Origin: Thereva unica
Taxonomy: Eukaryota; Arthropoda; Insecta; Diptera; Therevidae
Length of the DNA: 64,000 nucleotides
Direction of reading: 5' to 3'
Assembly: GCA_949987705.1 (NCBI GenBank)
Contig: OX465284.1
Span: 105,707,310-105,771,309 of the forward strand
Shown here: one piece after another, positions 23,101 to 34,699 of the stretch
Layout: every line of letters starts with the position of its first letter
Position numbering within the stretch: position 1 is the stretch's first letter
The notes under the pieces: generated by a model
What the model was told of the DNA's origin: nothing
Database searches by the model: none
Seen by the model: only the letters and a program-made list of their open reading frames with translations
Program-made: the position numbers and the translations under genes

Positions 23101-24662
23101 TTTAAAGAATAATTTCTTCCATTCATTTTCAGATCACACCATCACTAAATGAAACAATCTTTGGATGTTTTGTTCGTCATGAACCCTTCAATTGTCATCA
23201 ATACTTCGAAGAAATATTAACAGAAAAAGGAATTTGTTACAGATTTAGCACTAACAGAATTATTCCATTAATACAAACTTCTCCAGGAACAACTAATGAA
23301 GAGAATTTGGCTAAAAAAAATTTTGATTTAGTTTTAAAAAGATCAAAAATAACACAACCAGATCTTAATGAAGTATTTGTAAAATATTTATCACCAAATT
23401 TTATGTTCACAATAGCTCTTAAGTATAAAAAGAAAGAATTTCGTTATTGCAGGCCGGAGTTTGATGGATTTTTGGTAATTCCTAAAGAAATAGAGATAAG
23501 TTAAATTTTTTTAATTAAAAAAGATGTATATGTAGATTTCTCTTCAACCATCAAAAAGTGCACCAGTATTTCAGAATGGAATTTTAAAAGCATATACTGG
23601 AGTACATACGAACGTTAAAATTGATGTTAGAGAAATTGATATAAGTAAAGAACTAGAAACATCTGATTTAAATGATAAGTTCTGCTATATGGGAATTGAA
23701 AGGAAAATGGAGTTTTTCAGTGAATATAACTATGAAAATTGTTTTTTAGAATGTTTATCAAGAATTACTCTGAAATATTGTGGATGTGTAACATTTTATA
23801 TGCCACGTAAGAGAACGTCAACTTTTAACTTCTTTTTTTCTATTTCTTGTTACTAAATAAACTAAATTTTTTTAAGGTAATAAAATTACACCAGTATGCG
23901 GACCGGAGAAATATAGCTGTGTTGACTGGACTCGAAATAGAATATATCATGTTCTTGGGGAGTTTTATGATATTAATCCGCGTACTTCTGATGAGAACTG
24001 CAATTATTGTGTTGTTTGTAAGCGATTACAATATTCTGGAAAGGCTGATTACGCTTCGATTGATGTAAAATATGATTTTATAAATCATTCTAGTAGGTGA
24101 GTAGACTGTCCCAAAAAATAAATATGAGTGTCCCAAAAATTTTAAGTACAGTTAATACATTTTGTCTTCATTATTTTCTGGTTTTAAATAATTCTTTTAA
24201 GTAAAAAAGATTAAAAAAAAAACGAATATTTATTTTGAAATGTATTGAAATTCCAAATTTGTATAATTTGGAAGAACATTTGTTGTCCCAAAATTTTTGG
24301 GACACTCGAAATACTCTTAATCTTTCATATGTATATTTTCTTAATCCAATCTGATATATTTTTCTAGCTCACACGAAACAGCTGTAGTCAGTTTTTTTAC
24401 CAAACAAAATAATTTATTTTCGATTGAAAGAAAAGAATTTTGGGGCTTTGTAGATCATCTAGCAACATTTGGCGGATTTTGTCAATTATTCTTAGGAATT
24501 TCGATGTATAGTCTAGCTCTGCTTATATCTACTATTTTGATTGAGCCAATTTGTTACTGGTTGGACAAAAGGAAGCTAAAACGAAAGGAAATAAAGTGCA
24601 ATATTTTAAGAAGATCTTTTAAAAGAAATACGGTGTATAATATTAAAGTTTATGATTATTAA
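20129..24662 (+). CDS. Pickpocket-family DEG/ENaC sodium channel subunit, six exons
   Basis: Exons 20129-20353, 20425-20586, 23133-23474, 23536-23806, 23877-24096 and 24368-24662 join with GT..AG introns and one open frame to give 504 residues, a usual length for insect ppk proteins. Seen: a short cytosolic N-terminus; a first membrane helix at about residues 33-51; FPAITIC at 78-84, the family signature just after TM1; the ectodomain motif GICYRFS; the cysteine-rich run FCYMGIERKMEFF..NCFLECL..CGCV..YMPR across the exon 4/5 junction; ETAVVSFF before TM2; and a second helix with the selectivity-filter triplet GIS at 449-451. Such subunits form trimeric, amiloride-sensitive cation channels used in insect mechano-, chemo- and hygrosensation; which ppk this is cannot be told here. 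The start is the first ATG after a TATA-like box. Intron 2 (2.5 kb) holds an antisense LINE and intron 5 a small terminal-inverted-repeat element. The usual His of the N-terminal His-Gly gating motif is Leu18. No stop or frameshift was found. Confidence 0.9.
20722..23065 (-). mobile_element. Decayed LINE inside ppk intron 2 (ORF1, endonuclease and RT pieces)
   Basis: Read on the minus strand from high to low coordinates: an ORF1-like stretch around 22400-21960 (PRPFNIFISRFSPKN, as in CR1/Jockey ORF1 proteins), an endonuclease N-terminus around 21780-21360 (SKTND, FTENWLHEG), then SGVPQGSHFGPLLF at about 21225 and the polymerase box YADDIKLH near 21120, followed by MTFSRRRGP at 20991. The part between endonuclease and RT palm is missing and several stops interrupt the frames. 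The 5' limit is inferred from a segment at 23022-23060 (ATGACCTAGTTCTC..) that recurs at 45203-45244. The element is antisense to ppk and must be spliced out with the intron. Exact clade (CR1 or Jockey) is inference. Confidence 0.75.
24126..24307. mobile_element. Short terminal-inverted-repeat element in ppk intron 5
   Basis: GAGTGTCCCAAAAATTTT at 24126-24143 is matched exactly in reverse complement at 24290-24307, 182 bp end to end, with AT-rich filler and no coding potential. This is the form of a MITE. GTCCCAAAA also occurs again just outside the left end. No clear target duplication was found. Confidence 0.55.
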
Positions 24663-24700
24663 TATTTTATACTATGTTTGTTATAAATGGGTTCTGTATA

Positions 24701-24706
24701 ATTAAA
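24701..24706 (+). terminator. Likely poly(A) signal of the ppk gene
   Basis: ATTAAA, a common variant hexamer, stands 38 bases after the ppk stop codon, followed by T/G-rich sequence (TTGTGTTTCTATATGTGTG) that could act as the downstream element. No AATAAA is closer. Confidence 0.4.
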
Positions 24707-24889
24707 TATAATTGAATTGTGTTTCTATATGTGTGCAATAATTTAAATGATTAGCAAGGGGGTTGGGGTATTTCTTCAGGAGATAGATCATTGAGGATCG
24801 TAGATCAGTCAAAGATCGTCAAAAATTGAAAAGGAAATTTTCACTGACCAAAGTGACCATTTGCGTCTTGGTCCTTCTTAAGAGGGAAA

Positions 24890-25900
24890 TCTCCCATTCC
24901 TCTCTAGAAGGTATCCGGATATTAAGGTCACTACCGAAATTTAACTTTGCGACCATGTAGTCGGTTTTTCCTGATACCATTTCCTATGGTAGACAACGCA
25001 ATATATTACTGTGCCAATACATATACCCCGCAGCCGGAGTTTGTAGAACTCCCTCTCAACCTCGATGACTGTTTGTTCATCCAAGCGCTCACTGAGCTCT
25101 TCATCGGAGTCAGCCTCTTCGTTAGATGAAACCATTTTAAAAACTTTTATCCACGCGTGCCTTAGTCTAAAATGGAGTCTAGGCACTCGTCGCTGATTAG
25201 CAGTTCTACTATTTCGCTGGGGTTCCTCGGCCTTGATCACCTTCTAGTGGCCCATAGGGATGTCCTTGTTGAGGCGTCGAAGATACTCGAGCAATTTTCC
25301 CATCACGAGCTCCACGACCATCTCCAATATTTTGACCTCTTGTCGACCAAGGGAAGGTCCGGGAGTCTGCCGATAGTTGAATTGGTCTCGGTTAGTGCCA
25401 CTAGAAGGTGGCCCTTCACTTCTTCGTTCATTGGCCTGCTACCCGTACATCCGAATTGTTGGACTCCTGAAGTAGGAGCTTCCCCCGACTATGGTTGGCC
25501 ATGAGAGCTTTTCTCTTTTGGTCATTATTTGTGTGCACTGAGCTTTCTTCCTGTGATCTCTATTTTAGTGCGGGAAGCTACCGCTCTTGCTGTCCTTGCG
25601 TTCTGGAGGGCTTTTTACACCTCAACGGCTGCTTGAAATGTTGCTTTGTTGATCTTGTCTTGTCCTTCTCCGATATGGTTCCGGCGGCCTCATTTTCTGC
25701 AATTCTGCGGAGAACGAAAAGTTGGTTATGTTGCCTGATTTTGAAGTACTGTGGTTGGTACTCGCAAAGCCAGAGTTGGCGATTGTCCCACTTAGAACAA
25801 GCTGAGGCGCCCCGAGGGAGAAAGGTTCGTAGCCCTTGGTCCTAGTCGTTGTACGTTGCTGTGTCGGGTCGTCTGTACATCCGTTTTGCGTTCTTTTCAT
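24890..25900 (-). pseudogene. Possible gag/ORF1-like remnant of a retroelement
   Basis: Read on the minus strand, several frames that hand over to each other give charged, Ser/Arg-rich sequence (MRPPEPYRRRTRQDQQSN; EVKILEMVVELVMGKLLEYL; DSDEELSERLDEQTVIEVER). This is the flavour of LINE ORF1 or LTR gag proteins. There is no zinc knuckle and no motif that identifies it. G+C is higher than in the flanks, which also suggests former coding sequence. It starts just downstream of ppk in convergent orientation, and a ruined host gene is the alternative. Confidence 0.3.
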
Positions 25901-25939
25901 TGCTATTTTTGTTATTTTTGTTCATGTTGTTCCCACGAG

Positions 25940-26060
25940 TAAAGCCGGATATGAAATCCGCCTTGTACAAACCGACCTATCCCTTGGTATGTTGAGATTG
26001 TTTGGACATATACAAAGAATGTAGGAAAAGAGGTAGACAAAAAAGGTATACAAAACGGGT
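25940..26060 (+). pseudogene. RTE-like LINE tail fragment
   Basis: The + strand reads GYEIRLVQTDLSLGMLRLFG followed by HIQRM, matching the 'LRWFGHVxRM' segment near the C-terminus of RTE-like LINEs. It stops at once (TAG after RM). A shared 3' segment follows at 26194. Confidence 0.5.
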
Positions 26061-26193
26061 GCTTACGGATAATATTTCGCAGTCATTGTTTCCGAATTGC
26101 TTCAACATCGCCGATCGACATGATCGATCCATCGCGATCTTCTTCAATACCACTTCTGTTCAGCAACAAAACTGTTCTAGCCCTCTAACTAAC

Positions 26194-26218
26194 CTTACAA
26201 CTAGACATTGCACCATGA
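26194..26218 (+). repeat. Conserved 3'-end segment of a repeat family, copy 1
   Basis: CTTACAACTAGACATTGCAC plus CATGA recurs nearly unchanged at 30844-30868 and 36144-36168, all on the + strand. Confidence 0.6.
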
Positions 26219-26239
26219 CCAAACCAAAGACATGAAGGA

Positions 26240-27300
26240 CGGACAGAAAATCTGCGTAAAGCTCAAAGCTGATCGTTTACTGATCTCTTAAGTCTATGAT
26301 TTTAGAACTAATAAAATATTCACCTTACCCTACTTCGGTAGACTTGGAGTTACAATTCAAGAGGTTAGATTTCGATTCATCGCAGTAACATGGTCCTACG
26401 TCTTCTGAGATCCACCACTTAGATAATATCCTTTGTTACGTGCATCCCTCCTTTTGTGGCAGTCACTCTCTTTACACTTTCTGTAAGCATTATCGGGGAT
26501 GCTATTACCTGTATGACCATTTTATCCTGCTTTTGACACTACAGTTTTGGAGGATGGCAGTGCTAAAGTTTGGATTTTTTAAATCCTGTTATTCAAGACC
26601 TCGTTGTTCAACATTGCAGGTTACGGCAATAGAACTGTCAACAAGAACTACCTCGTTGCGTTAGCCTTTTACCTAAAAAATGTCTCTTATTACAATTAAT
26701 ATTTTGATTCCGTAATTTACCTTACGTTTTCACAAAAACAACTTAAATAATAATTCATCATGACAACCCTCAATGGCATGCATAGCCCCAACACTGATTC
26801 TAGGAATTCATAATATCACAATTAAAATTACTCTCCAGAAAACAGTTCCCAAAGCCCGAGTTAAAACACAAAATTTCATTTCATTCTTCTAAAATTTTCC
26901 TCTCATTAATTAACTAACATTTCACAATGAAATTGTTTCAACAATTTTCAATTTGTTTAATGGAATTCAAAGGATTGTGGATGCTGTGCAACGCAGTAGT
27001 AGCAGAACGTTGGAGACCAAAAACTTCCCGGAAATGAATTAATAAATTTACCTAATGGTTTATAATATTTCACTTAATACTTCCTGGGCACAATTATAAG
27101 CAGATAAGCCACAGAAATGTTTTAATGAGTACTATTACGATCGGATTAAATTTTACAATAGAATTCAAATTAAATATAATTTGGTTTGGGTGGTAGTTAT
27201 TTATGGGTATTTTCTAGGTAGATTAATGAAAGTTAAAGGTTTTTCTTGTTTTTGAATGGGGTGTAATCATGGTAAAATTATTTGGAAATGAACATAAAAT
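26240..27300. other. No gene recognised
   Basis: AT-rich, with a 74-codon Cys/Phe-rich ORF at 26440 and no motif. Confidence 0.4.
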
Positions 27301-27378
27301 TGAGAGATTTTATGCTCAATATAGCAGAATTGTTTGTACAGATCGAAATATAAAAAATACTGATAAGTCCCAAAAAAT

Positions 27379-27396
27379 TGGTGGCAGCGGTGGGAT
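27379..27396 (+). mobile_element. LTR retrotransposon primer binding site, tRNA-Leu, copy 1
   Basis: TGGTGGCAGCGGTGGGAT is the reverse complement of ..ATCCCACCGCTGCCA-CCA, the 3' end of an animal tRNA-Leu of the AAG/TAG type. It follows the LTR end ..ACTGATAAGTCCCAAAAAAT. The leader behind it (TTTCTGGAATGGCAAGAATG..) resembles those of the 28.5, 30.3 and 50.7 kb copies. Confidence 0.8.
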
Positions 27397-28488
27397 TTAT
27401 GTAACAATTAACCTATGTTAGTTATGTACTGAATTTCTGGAATGGCAAGAATGGTTAAAAATATTTGGAAGAAACCCCGAAAGAAAGACCCACTCAGGTA
27501 AGGAACTGCCAACTGGAGTGCTCTAGCATATTATGTCAGTATTGGCTACATATAAAAAAGGCTCGAGGTATTTAAAAAATTGCCCTACATCACTAAGTTC
27601 TAGCGAAATTGGGAAATTCCTCTTGAAAGTACTTTATGTCCTCTCTTTTTATTTTTAAAACGGGCGGCTATCTTTACTGATGCACTGGGATACCATTTCA
27701 TATCGGGGAACAAAGCAGCCCTTTTGCAGATACAATAAAAATGTGCCAGAGTGTCAACTACGGCGCAAGGTTCAAAATGGTACAGACTGGTACGAGACCA
27801 GAAAACGTCCGCTGCACCTCAATTAAAGTCTCCATAAAAGGGCAAAAGTTTCGGGTGGTAGTGAGACAATGTTTTTTTTTACTTTTGTACGATTAAGACA
27901 CACATTTCTTGTATCTCAAATTGTTCAGCTTAACCTCATGTTCTTTTCCATACAGAGCCACGATAAACACGATTCTTGCTTTGCTAATATTGAATGAGGG
28001 TCTTTGAAAACGTCAATGACTGGTTGAAAGCCATCGTTATTCTGCAGGACTTTCAGAAATTTCGCCTGGTTCCACAACTACTTATGTAGTGCAGGAACAA
28101 TATATGGTCTGAAAGGGGTTTATTCAGCAGCAAGAAGGAGATTCTAGGTATTTTGAAACACCTTTAATTTTCCTGGCTACACAGGCCAATCAAAATCACC
28201 AAGGGGACGATATCTTCTCCTACCAATGTCACATTCTTTTAAATAGGTTAAAATGAGAGCGAGATTGCAAGAGGCTGTAGTTTTTCGCTTGGTTTGAATT
28301 TTACTGCCTGAAAATCGCTACCAACAATGCGCTATAATACCTGTCAAGCAAATGCCTTTGACAAGTGGCAGTTGATCTTCTCATCTATAGCGGCACCTGT
28401 ACTTAGTGGGATTAGGTCATTGATTCCGGAAAAAGCAATTCAGCTGCTCCTGTCAGCAGCTTATGTACTCATAAATTATCCCCAAAAT

Positions 28489-28506
28489 TGGTGGCAGCGG
28501 TGGGAT
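28489..28506 (+). mobile_element. tRNA-Leu primer binding site, copy 2
   Basis: The same 18 bases, after ACTCATAAATTATCCCCAAAAT. The leader TTTGTGGAATGAAAAGAACG follows about 40 bases on. Confidence 0.8.
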
Positions 28507-28739
28507 AAATACTTTAATTATTATGACCGGTATGTTAAGAAGTTAATTTGTGGAATGAAAAGAACGGTTTAGAAATATTTGAAATATTGCGAAAAAATTA
28601 ATGTTTAGGAAGGAGACCTACTTAGAGTTAATTTTATACTATGTCTCAAGTAGCATCTAGAAAAAAGCTAGGCTTCATTCCTATATCAAAAGTGGAATTA
28701 AGTTCTCTTGTCACGTTTGCATTACATTTTTTAAATTAA

Positions 28740-28830
28740 CTAAAGTTAAAATAAATTGAATTTTGTTCTATCTATAAAAGAAATAATGAGTTTTTTTAAT
28801 ATTCATAAATCCCATTCATATATCCTTTCA
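28740..28830 (+). mobile_element. Possible LTR 3' end without primer site
   Basis: TTGTTCTATCTATAAAAGAA..TTTTTTTAATATTCATAAATCCC parallels the LTR ends at 31.1 kb and 49.75 kb, but no primer site follows. It may be a solo LTR or a broken element. Confidence 0.35.
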
Positions 28831-28839
28831 AGAATTGCC

Positions 28840-30340
28840 TTTGTAGATACTTATATTCTCTTTAGTAAAATAATAACTTATCTCCAAAATCCCCTAAAAG
28901 CAATTATTATTAAAATATAGTGCTATTTTAGATATCTATAAAGACGTCCTCTAATAGTAATTCGTCCTTACACCGAACGAAAAAACACCCAGATTCACCC
29001 CATCCTTTTGGTAAATCAATCAAGGATAATCTTTTCAATATCGATTTAAAACTCTGTAAATGGCAGCACAGTGACACAACTAAGTACGAAATAAAACCAA
29101 AAATAGAGAGAGATAAAATAAACAATTTTTTTTTCTCCGAAATTCTCTAATAAAAAAGGGATGATGGTTAATAAGTGTGAATTTTCAAGTGCTTTTTTTA
29201 GAATCGACTCCACAAGTAATTGGTAATCCCAAAAAGGTTGCCATACAGTAACCAAGGATTTTAACCTTATAAATATATCATTTACATCGTCATCGACCCA
29301 AACTCACAATCTCTGAAAACTTTCATCTGATATATATGCTATTTTTGTGGGGGGAAATAGCTTTCCGTTTAAGCTGCACCAATGAGCTTAGAGGATATTC
29401 ACGACAAATGTCAAGTTCTTGTGATTTTATAAAGAAAAGCCATAAACGAAATAGAACCACCCCCGCGTGTTGATCCGGTACTTTTCTTCCCTTAAGGAAA
29501 ATAAATAAAATTAAAAAAAAAACTCTTAAATCGATTCGCTCTCTCCTCTCAAATTTGGTTATTTCTCAATTTTCTTGATTACAAAATAAGGCATTCACAA
29601 TTATTAATTAGATTCGTCTCTTGTATTTTTTTGTTCCTTGTCTCATTTAAGTTTGTATTAAAAATTGAATTTTTCATGGAAAGGGTACCTGTGTCCAGGT
29701 GGCACCAAAACGTAAATCAAAGAGAAAGTTTCAACGGACTTAAGTTGAAATCGTTATGTTTAATATCTTTGCTGGAAAATTAGACTTGAGTTTTATATAT
29801 TTTTTTAAAGGAAACACCTGTTGTGAAGTAATTTCTTTCTTTACATTTTGCGAGACTTGAAATTATGGAATTTTATTAATTTTATTAAAAAACAGAAATT
29901 TCTTTTTTGTGATAATATCGAGCTGCTAATGAACAATTTTGTTACACGAATTGTTTCTGTCGAGGGGTAAATAGCTAATGAGTTTTGGGATTGAAAAAAT
30001 GTACAAAAAACGCAGACTACTGAAAAATGATTAAAAATCAATCAATGAAAGTTTGTTTAATTAAAATCGATAATAATAGGTCATACTCAACAGCGGGGGT
30101 TTGGTCTACCTTGTTGATACATCTATCCACCGAAAATAACTTTCTGAGCAGACTCCTTTTCACTTATATGAGCAAGATGTCCTTCCTGCTGGAGATAAAT
30201 TCTTTTCATTGCATTTGTGTTTTTTATGAGAAAAACTTAAATAAGGAGATAAAGGGTTTTTGTATAATCGACTGTTATTCAGTTAAAAATCGAACAGCAA
30301 GCTGTAGTCGGAAAGATAGTAAAGGGAAGTGGGAAAGAAT
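28840..30340. other. No gene recognised
   Basis: Very AT-rich. It probably includes LTR sequence of the element whose primer site is at 30352, but I could not place the LTR start. Confidence 0.35.
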
Positions 30341-30351
30341 TGCCAAAAAAT

Positions 30352-30369
30352 TGGTGGCAGCAGTGGGAT
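30352..30369 (+). mobile_element. tRNA-Leu primer binding site, copy 3 (one mismatch)
   Basis: TGGTGGCAGCAGTGGGAT, one base off the consensus, after TTGCCAAAAAAT. The leader TTTGTGGAACGACAAGAATT follows. A 172-codon frame running straight across this site is not a gene. Confidence 0.75.
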
Positions 30370-30843
30370 TTTTTGTAATAATTAACAGGGATGTTTGTGG
30401 AACGACAAGAATTGTTTATATATATTCGAAAAAGCCGAAAGAAAGGCCCAAACTATGTCAAAATAAGACACATATAGGTAAGGAACACCACGTAAGATGT
30501 GCCATCTGCGGTACTCTTGCACATTCGTCCCAGTTGGGGTGGTAGTCAGGCGCCTTAACCCTCTCTTTACATAAAGGATGTCTATAAAAGTTTCGGAAAA
30601 AATTTCCTCGTGATCATGGTTGATTGGCTGCCTTTGCTGAGCACCAAGTCTAGGGTCCATACGTGAAAAACGGTGAAACTAAGGCTACAGTATCACAGCA
30701 GTAGTTCGTATATTATAGTTAAAAGCTTGTTCCTTTTTATGTGAAACAGCCAAGCTTAGAAGTCACTCTTTGCATTACAAGTCTGTCATGCTGCTCAAGT
30801 CTTCAAGGTTAGTTTCCTATTCTCCTCTATTCTTCAAACCAAG

Positions 30844-30868
30844 CTTACTACTAGACATTGCACCATGA
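30844..30868 (+). repeat. Conserved 3'-end segment, copy 2
   Basis: CTTACTACTAGACATTGCAC plus CATGA. Similarity to the 36.14-kb copy continues for about 80 bases beyond (GTAGTA..AAAG..CTAAGCT..). Confidence 0.6.
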
Positions 30869-31159
30869 ACTGAACGACATGGCGGACTGGTAGTATAAAG
30901 GGTTACACCTAAGCTTGGTTTTTTCATATAAAAAAAAGAGTATAGGTGCTCCAGTTAAAGGTGATGAGCCGAACCCTTACGTTTGAACTCTAGAATGTTA
31001 GATTTTAGTATATACATTAGAAGTTTTTGTGGTTCAGATCACGTTTGTAAGGCAATTTTTGGTAATTATTGAAGAGAAATGTAAATTGTTCCGTTCTATC
31101 CATAAAAGCACAACCTGTATTTTTAATAATAAAAATTACACTGATAAATCTCACAGAAT

Positions 31160-31177
31160 TGGTGGCAGCGGTGGGAT
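31160..31177 (+). mobile_element. tRNA-Leu primer binding site, copy 4
   Basis: An exact 18-base site after the LTR end GTTCTATCCATAAAAGCAC.. ..ACTGATAAATCTCACAGAAT. No gag or pol follows; the LINE at 31.4 kb begins about 200 bases on. Confidence 0.8.
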
Positions 31178-31386
31178 AAAGATTTTTCTGGAAAACTTTC
31201 AGAACTAACCATTGCTCAAGGTTATGCAAAATTTAATCTCATTTTGGGAATGGGACAAAAAATATGCACGATATTAAAGCGTTCCCAGCACACACTTTAT
31301 TTGGCTTTCGGCTCTTCAGGGGAAGATGTGAGTCCCACGGGCTACATATCAGGAAATAACAGTGCCGTTAATAATGTAATTAGGTC

Positions 31387-31960
31387 TTACAGGCATACCT
31401 TTAGGTTTCTTAAAACTACCCAAATCCAAAGAGGTGAAATTTTGAGGTAGATTTTAAGACCTAGATCGGACAGCACTCCCACTGTAACTGAGAGGTCTAG
31501 TTTACCGAGGCCCAGCAGTGAAATGGTCCGCTTTAGATCGTAGGAGGGCCAAGTAATTTTGGCCAAGGTGCAATTGTTAAGTTCTCTCCAATGCTTGTCT
31601 GATAGTTGTATTGTTTGCTGTTTGCATCGGAGTTTAAAGGTGGCCCAAGGCATACCAACCCTTTCCTTTCCAGAAATGAGGGTGTCGATCGTGCCTTTCC
31701 TAGCCAGTTCGTTAGCTTTACAGTATCCCTTTATATTTCGGTAACAAGGCACTCATATGAGGAGGGTCCTGAACTGTTGGGCCACCTTGTTTAGATATCT
31801 GCGGCATTCAGAGATAGTACTGCAGTTGTTAGTGCAAGAGCGCAGGATCTTCAGAGCCCCAGAAGATGTAGTAGTCTTGTTGGTTGATTTGCACAACAGC
31901 TATGGCTAAGGGTTCCCAAGTTCCGGGTAGAAAACCTATCCTCCCACTCGAATCTGGAGC
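31387..31960 (-). pseudogene. LINE RNase H domain fragment
   Basis: Minus strand, 5' to 3': FTNGSKLQIRVGG (RNase H strand 1, usual FTDGSK with Asp changed to Asn), a run LRSCTNNCSTISECRRYLNK, then VPCYRNIKGYCKANELARKG (usual VPGHxxIxGNxxADxLAR), and LLGLGKLDLSVTVGVL leading toward the zinc-knuckle module. This is the RNase H of an I/R1/Loa-type LINE, broken by stops after FRTLLI and by frameshifts at the start; the active-site Asp of the first motif is lost. Confidence 0.75.
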
Positions 31961-31964
31961 TTAG

Positions 31965-34690
31965 AGCCATTAGTAAAGAGGTGTATGACATCCTGAATAC
32001 TATGTGGTCTATTATTCCATTCACGACGTGAAGGGATGTGGACCTCGTAGTTCTTCGTAATAATTAAGGCTTCCAACGGGTCTTTGATGAGCTGACAATC
32101 AGGTCACATCCTTATAGGATTCCTGAAAGCCGAATCGATTTCCCCCACAAAATCCCACCCAAAATCTCTGAAACCCACTAAAGACCCCCTCAGCATATAA
32201 ACCCCGACACCCACTAATCTCAAAGCCCCCACAAGATCCCAATCAAGACTTCCCAGTAGGAATACCCATCCAAAACACACTAACCAACCCTAGCGAAGTT
32301 GAAATAGTTTCACACAGATGGTGCTCACGCTCAAAGCTCACCACAAAAAGCTCGCCATTCTTCTTTTCTCGAATAAAGCTTACACCCGATCTCACAACCG
32401 ATGATTTCACTGAACTCGTACGCCCCCAGCTATACTATTCGCGGAAGTTTCTTTACTTTGGCTTGCGTAAACTTAAAAGTAAAGTTTCACGCGGTAACCA
32501 CACCATCACAGGTAAGCTCGTTGCTTAAGAATTTCAGAAATCGTTTTTGTTGTATCCGATGAGACTGCTTTAAGTCTAGGTCAGATTAAAATGTAATAGA
32601 TACTTTCGACCTTAGTTCAACCTGTCTAGAACATACCCTCAGTTCTATGACTTCTCGAAAAGAAAGATGATTCACGTCTGTCTTGCTATAAATAAACACA
32701 AACTAAAACCTTTAAATGATTAATCAAAAAAATGTAAAAAAATATACAGACAATCCCCTCTCTGATTGCCAATTAAAAACAACTTTCTTTAACCCAAAGC
32801 ACTCAAAATAACGATGTTATAAAAGGAAACAAGCCCTAGAAATTCAAGACATTATTTTTAATATAAGAAAGAAGAATTTTATTCCTTCAAAAAAGAAAAA
32901 AAAAGCCGAAGCTAAAATTAAATTAAATCAAAACTTTTTCATCTCTCTTAGATCCTTCCGCAACAATAAGAGACAATCGTGATCCCAAAAGGGCTCTTAT
33001 CCATCCAGAAGGGATAGTAATGTTATCACAAAAACTTCCGCTCAACATTCCCCCCCCCCCAAAAAAAAAAAAAAAAACCAAAAACTCCCCAACGAACGTG
33101 ACTACTCCGACTCGGAACGAAGTTTTGCGGCTGAGTTCTAAGTAAAAATAATTTCATCCCTCCCCGAATTAAGCAATTTTCGTTGATTATTTTGGATACG
33201 GCAAAAAAGGATATTTTAGGTCTGCAGAATGATTGATGATTTTTATGACAAGCCTTAAAATTTCAGGATGCGGTGTTACGTAGCGATTTAGGGTAGCGTG
33301 GGAGTCCCTGAGACAGTGTTGTTGGTTTGAGGCTTTGTGGGGTATACCCTATACGAAAGATGCTGAAGTGTCTGAGCTCTGAATCCTGTGGTAAAATGAG
33401 ATCCTTTAGTAAAGCTATCGGATGCTTGGTAGAGAAACGAGAGTGGGATTTTCAATGTGGCATAAAATACAAGGGGAAATGAAGGCCGGAATAAGAAGGG
33501 CAATGCCCCAAAAAACCAGCATTGCGCGATTATGAAAAAAGTTTTTAAACAAAATAATAAACGAAAAAAGCTACTTAACTTCTTTGGATCTCTTAATTGA
33601 TCCCTGCCACTTTATCCCAAACGTTTTTCTTTTCGAAATAAAACGTTTTACTACCCTTTGTGTTGTGCAAGTATTTTTTTTTTGTGTTTTAAAAAAAATC
33701 CCTCAGGTCTCAGGGTAGGTGATGGGTACCCAAGGAGCATGGGGGGCAAAAGTAATTTTTCTTTTGATTCCTTTCATCTCCCAAGTCCCCGACCCAAATT
33801 GTATCCTGAAAGAAAATAAATAGGAATCTAGTAGCATACATATACACTGAGGATTTAAGGGCGAGCAATGACGATGTGCCGCAACCCCCTATCGATATTC
33901 CCCAGAAGGTTACTTCGATTTTAGGGGGTCGTCGAAATATTCCATAAATTTTGAAAGTTTATAATAGGAATTTTGTGAAAATCTTTGGTTAAATGCCAAA
34001 TAAATCAGAAAGGGGTTTCCTTGGTCTATGAGAATTGTAATTTAAAGCAAGGATTTTCACGTATATATTTTGTTTCAATTCAACGGTTTCGCTGTGATAT
34101 ATGTATATAATGTTACAGGGTTTTGGTTTTGTAATGGTTAAAACATTATCTTAAATGGTTTTGGGTTTTATGGTACTATAACCTTTCAAAAATTGAATCT
34201 GATTAACCAAATGATATTTTATTGGAATATGTCGAGAGATATCATTTTTCCTTGGTTTATTAAATTTAAGTTTATGCTTGAGGTCTAGAAGGTAATACGA
34301 GTTCTACTGTTGCTCTATTTGTAAAATAACTTCAAGGCCATATTGAGCGCGAATAGGAGTACTGAAGTATAAGAGGAAGTGAGTCAAAGGGGACTAGTAT
34401 AGGCACAAGGTATTTTATTTGAATGGCGATAACATTTTGAAAAGGCTAACACATTCCAACAATCTATATAGGCCCAAAAGATACCATCGGGCGAAGAGTT
34501 TAATAGCGCAATTTTTGTACTTTGTCATAGTACGTTAAGTAGGCCTCTAAACTGAAGTGTTTAGTTTTTAAACACTTAAAGTATTCAATTTTCAAACACT
34601 TTAAGTTTTTTAGTCATTGTAGCCGTCTTTTAAACGGTTAGCGGCGTTTAATGAAAACTTTTTATTTGCTCCCCTAATGCTCCTGACATC
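31965..34690. other. No gene recognised; homopolymer block
   Basis: Includes a C-rich + strand around 32140-32300 and a C10A17 junction at 33051-33077. A consensus-like splice donor CAG|GTAAGC near 32510 stands alone. AT-rich elsewhere. Confidence 0.4.
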
Positions 34691-34699
34691 CTGTAGGAT

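Noticed and set aside
24890..25900. Intact host gene convergent with ppk
   Set aside because: The possible coding sequence changes frame several times and carries stops, with no splice signals that would join the pieces.
30027..30545. 172-codon + strand ORF, among the longest in the window
   Set aside because: It runs across an LTR end, the tRNA-Leu primer site at 30352 and the element leader; the composition is typical of chance AT-rich frames.
32505..32516. CAG|GTAAGC as a 5' splice site of a host gene
   Set aside because: No open frame, promoter or acceptor partner could be linked to it.
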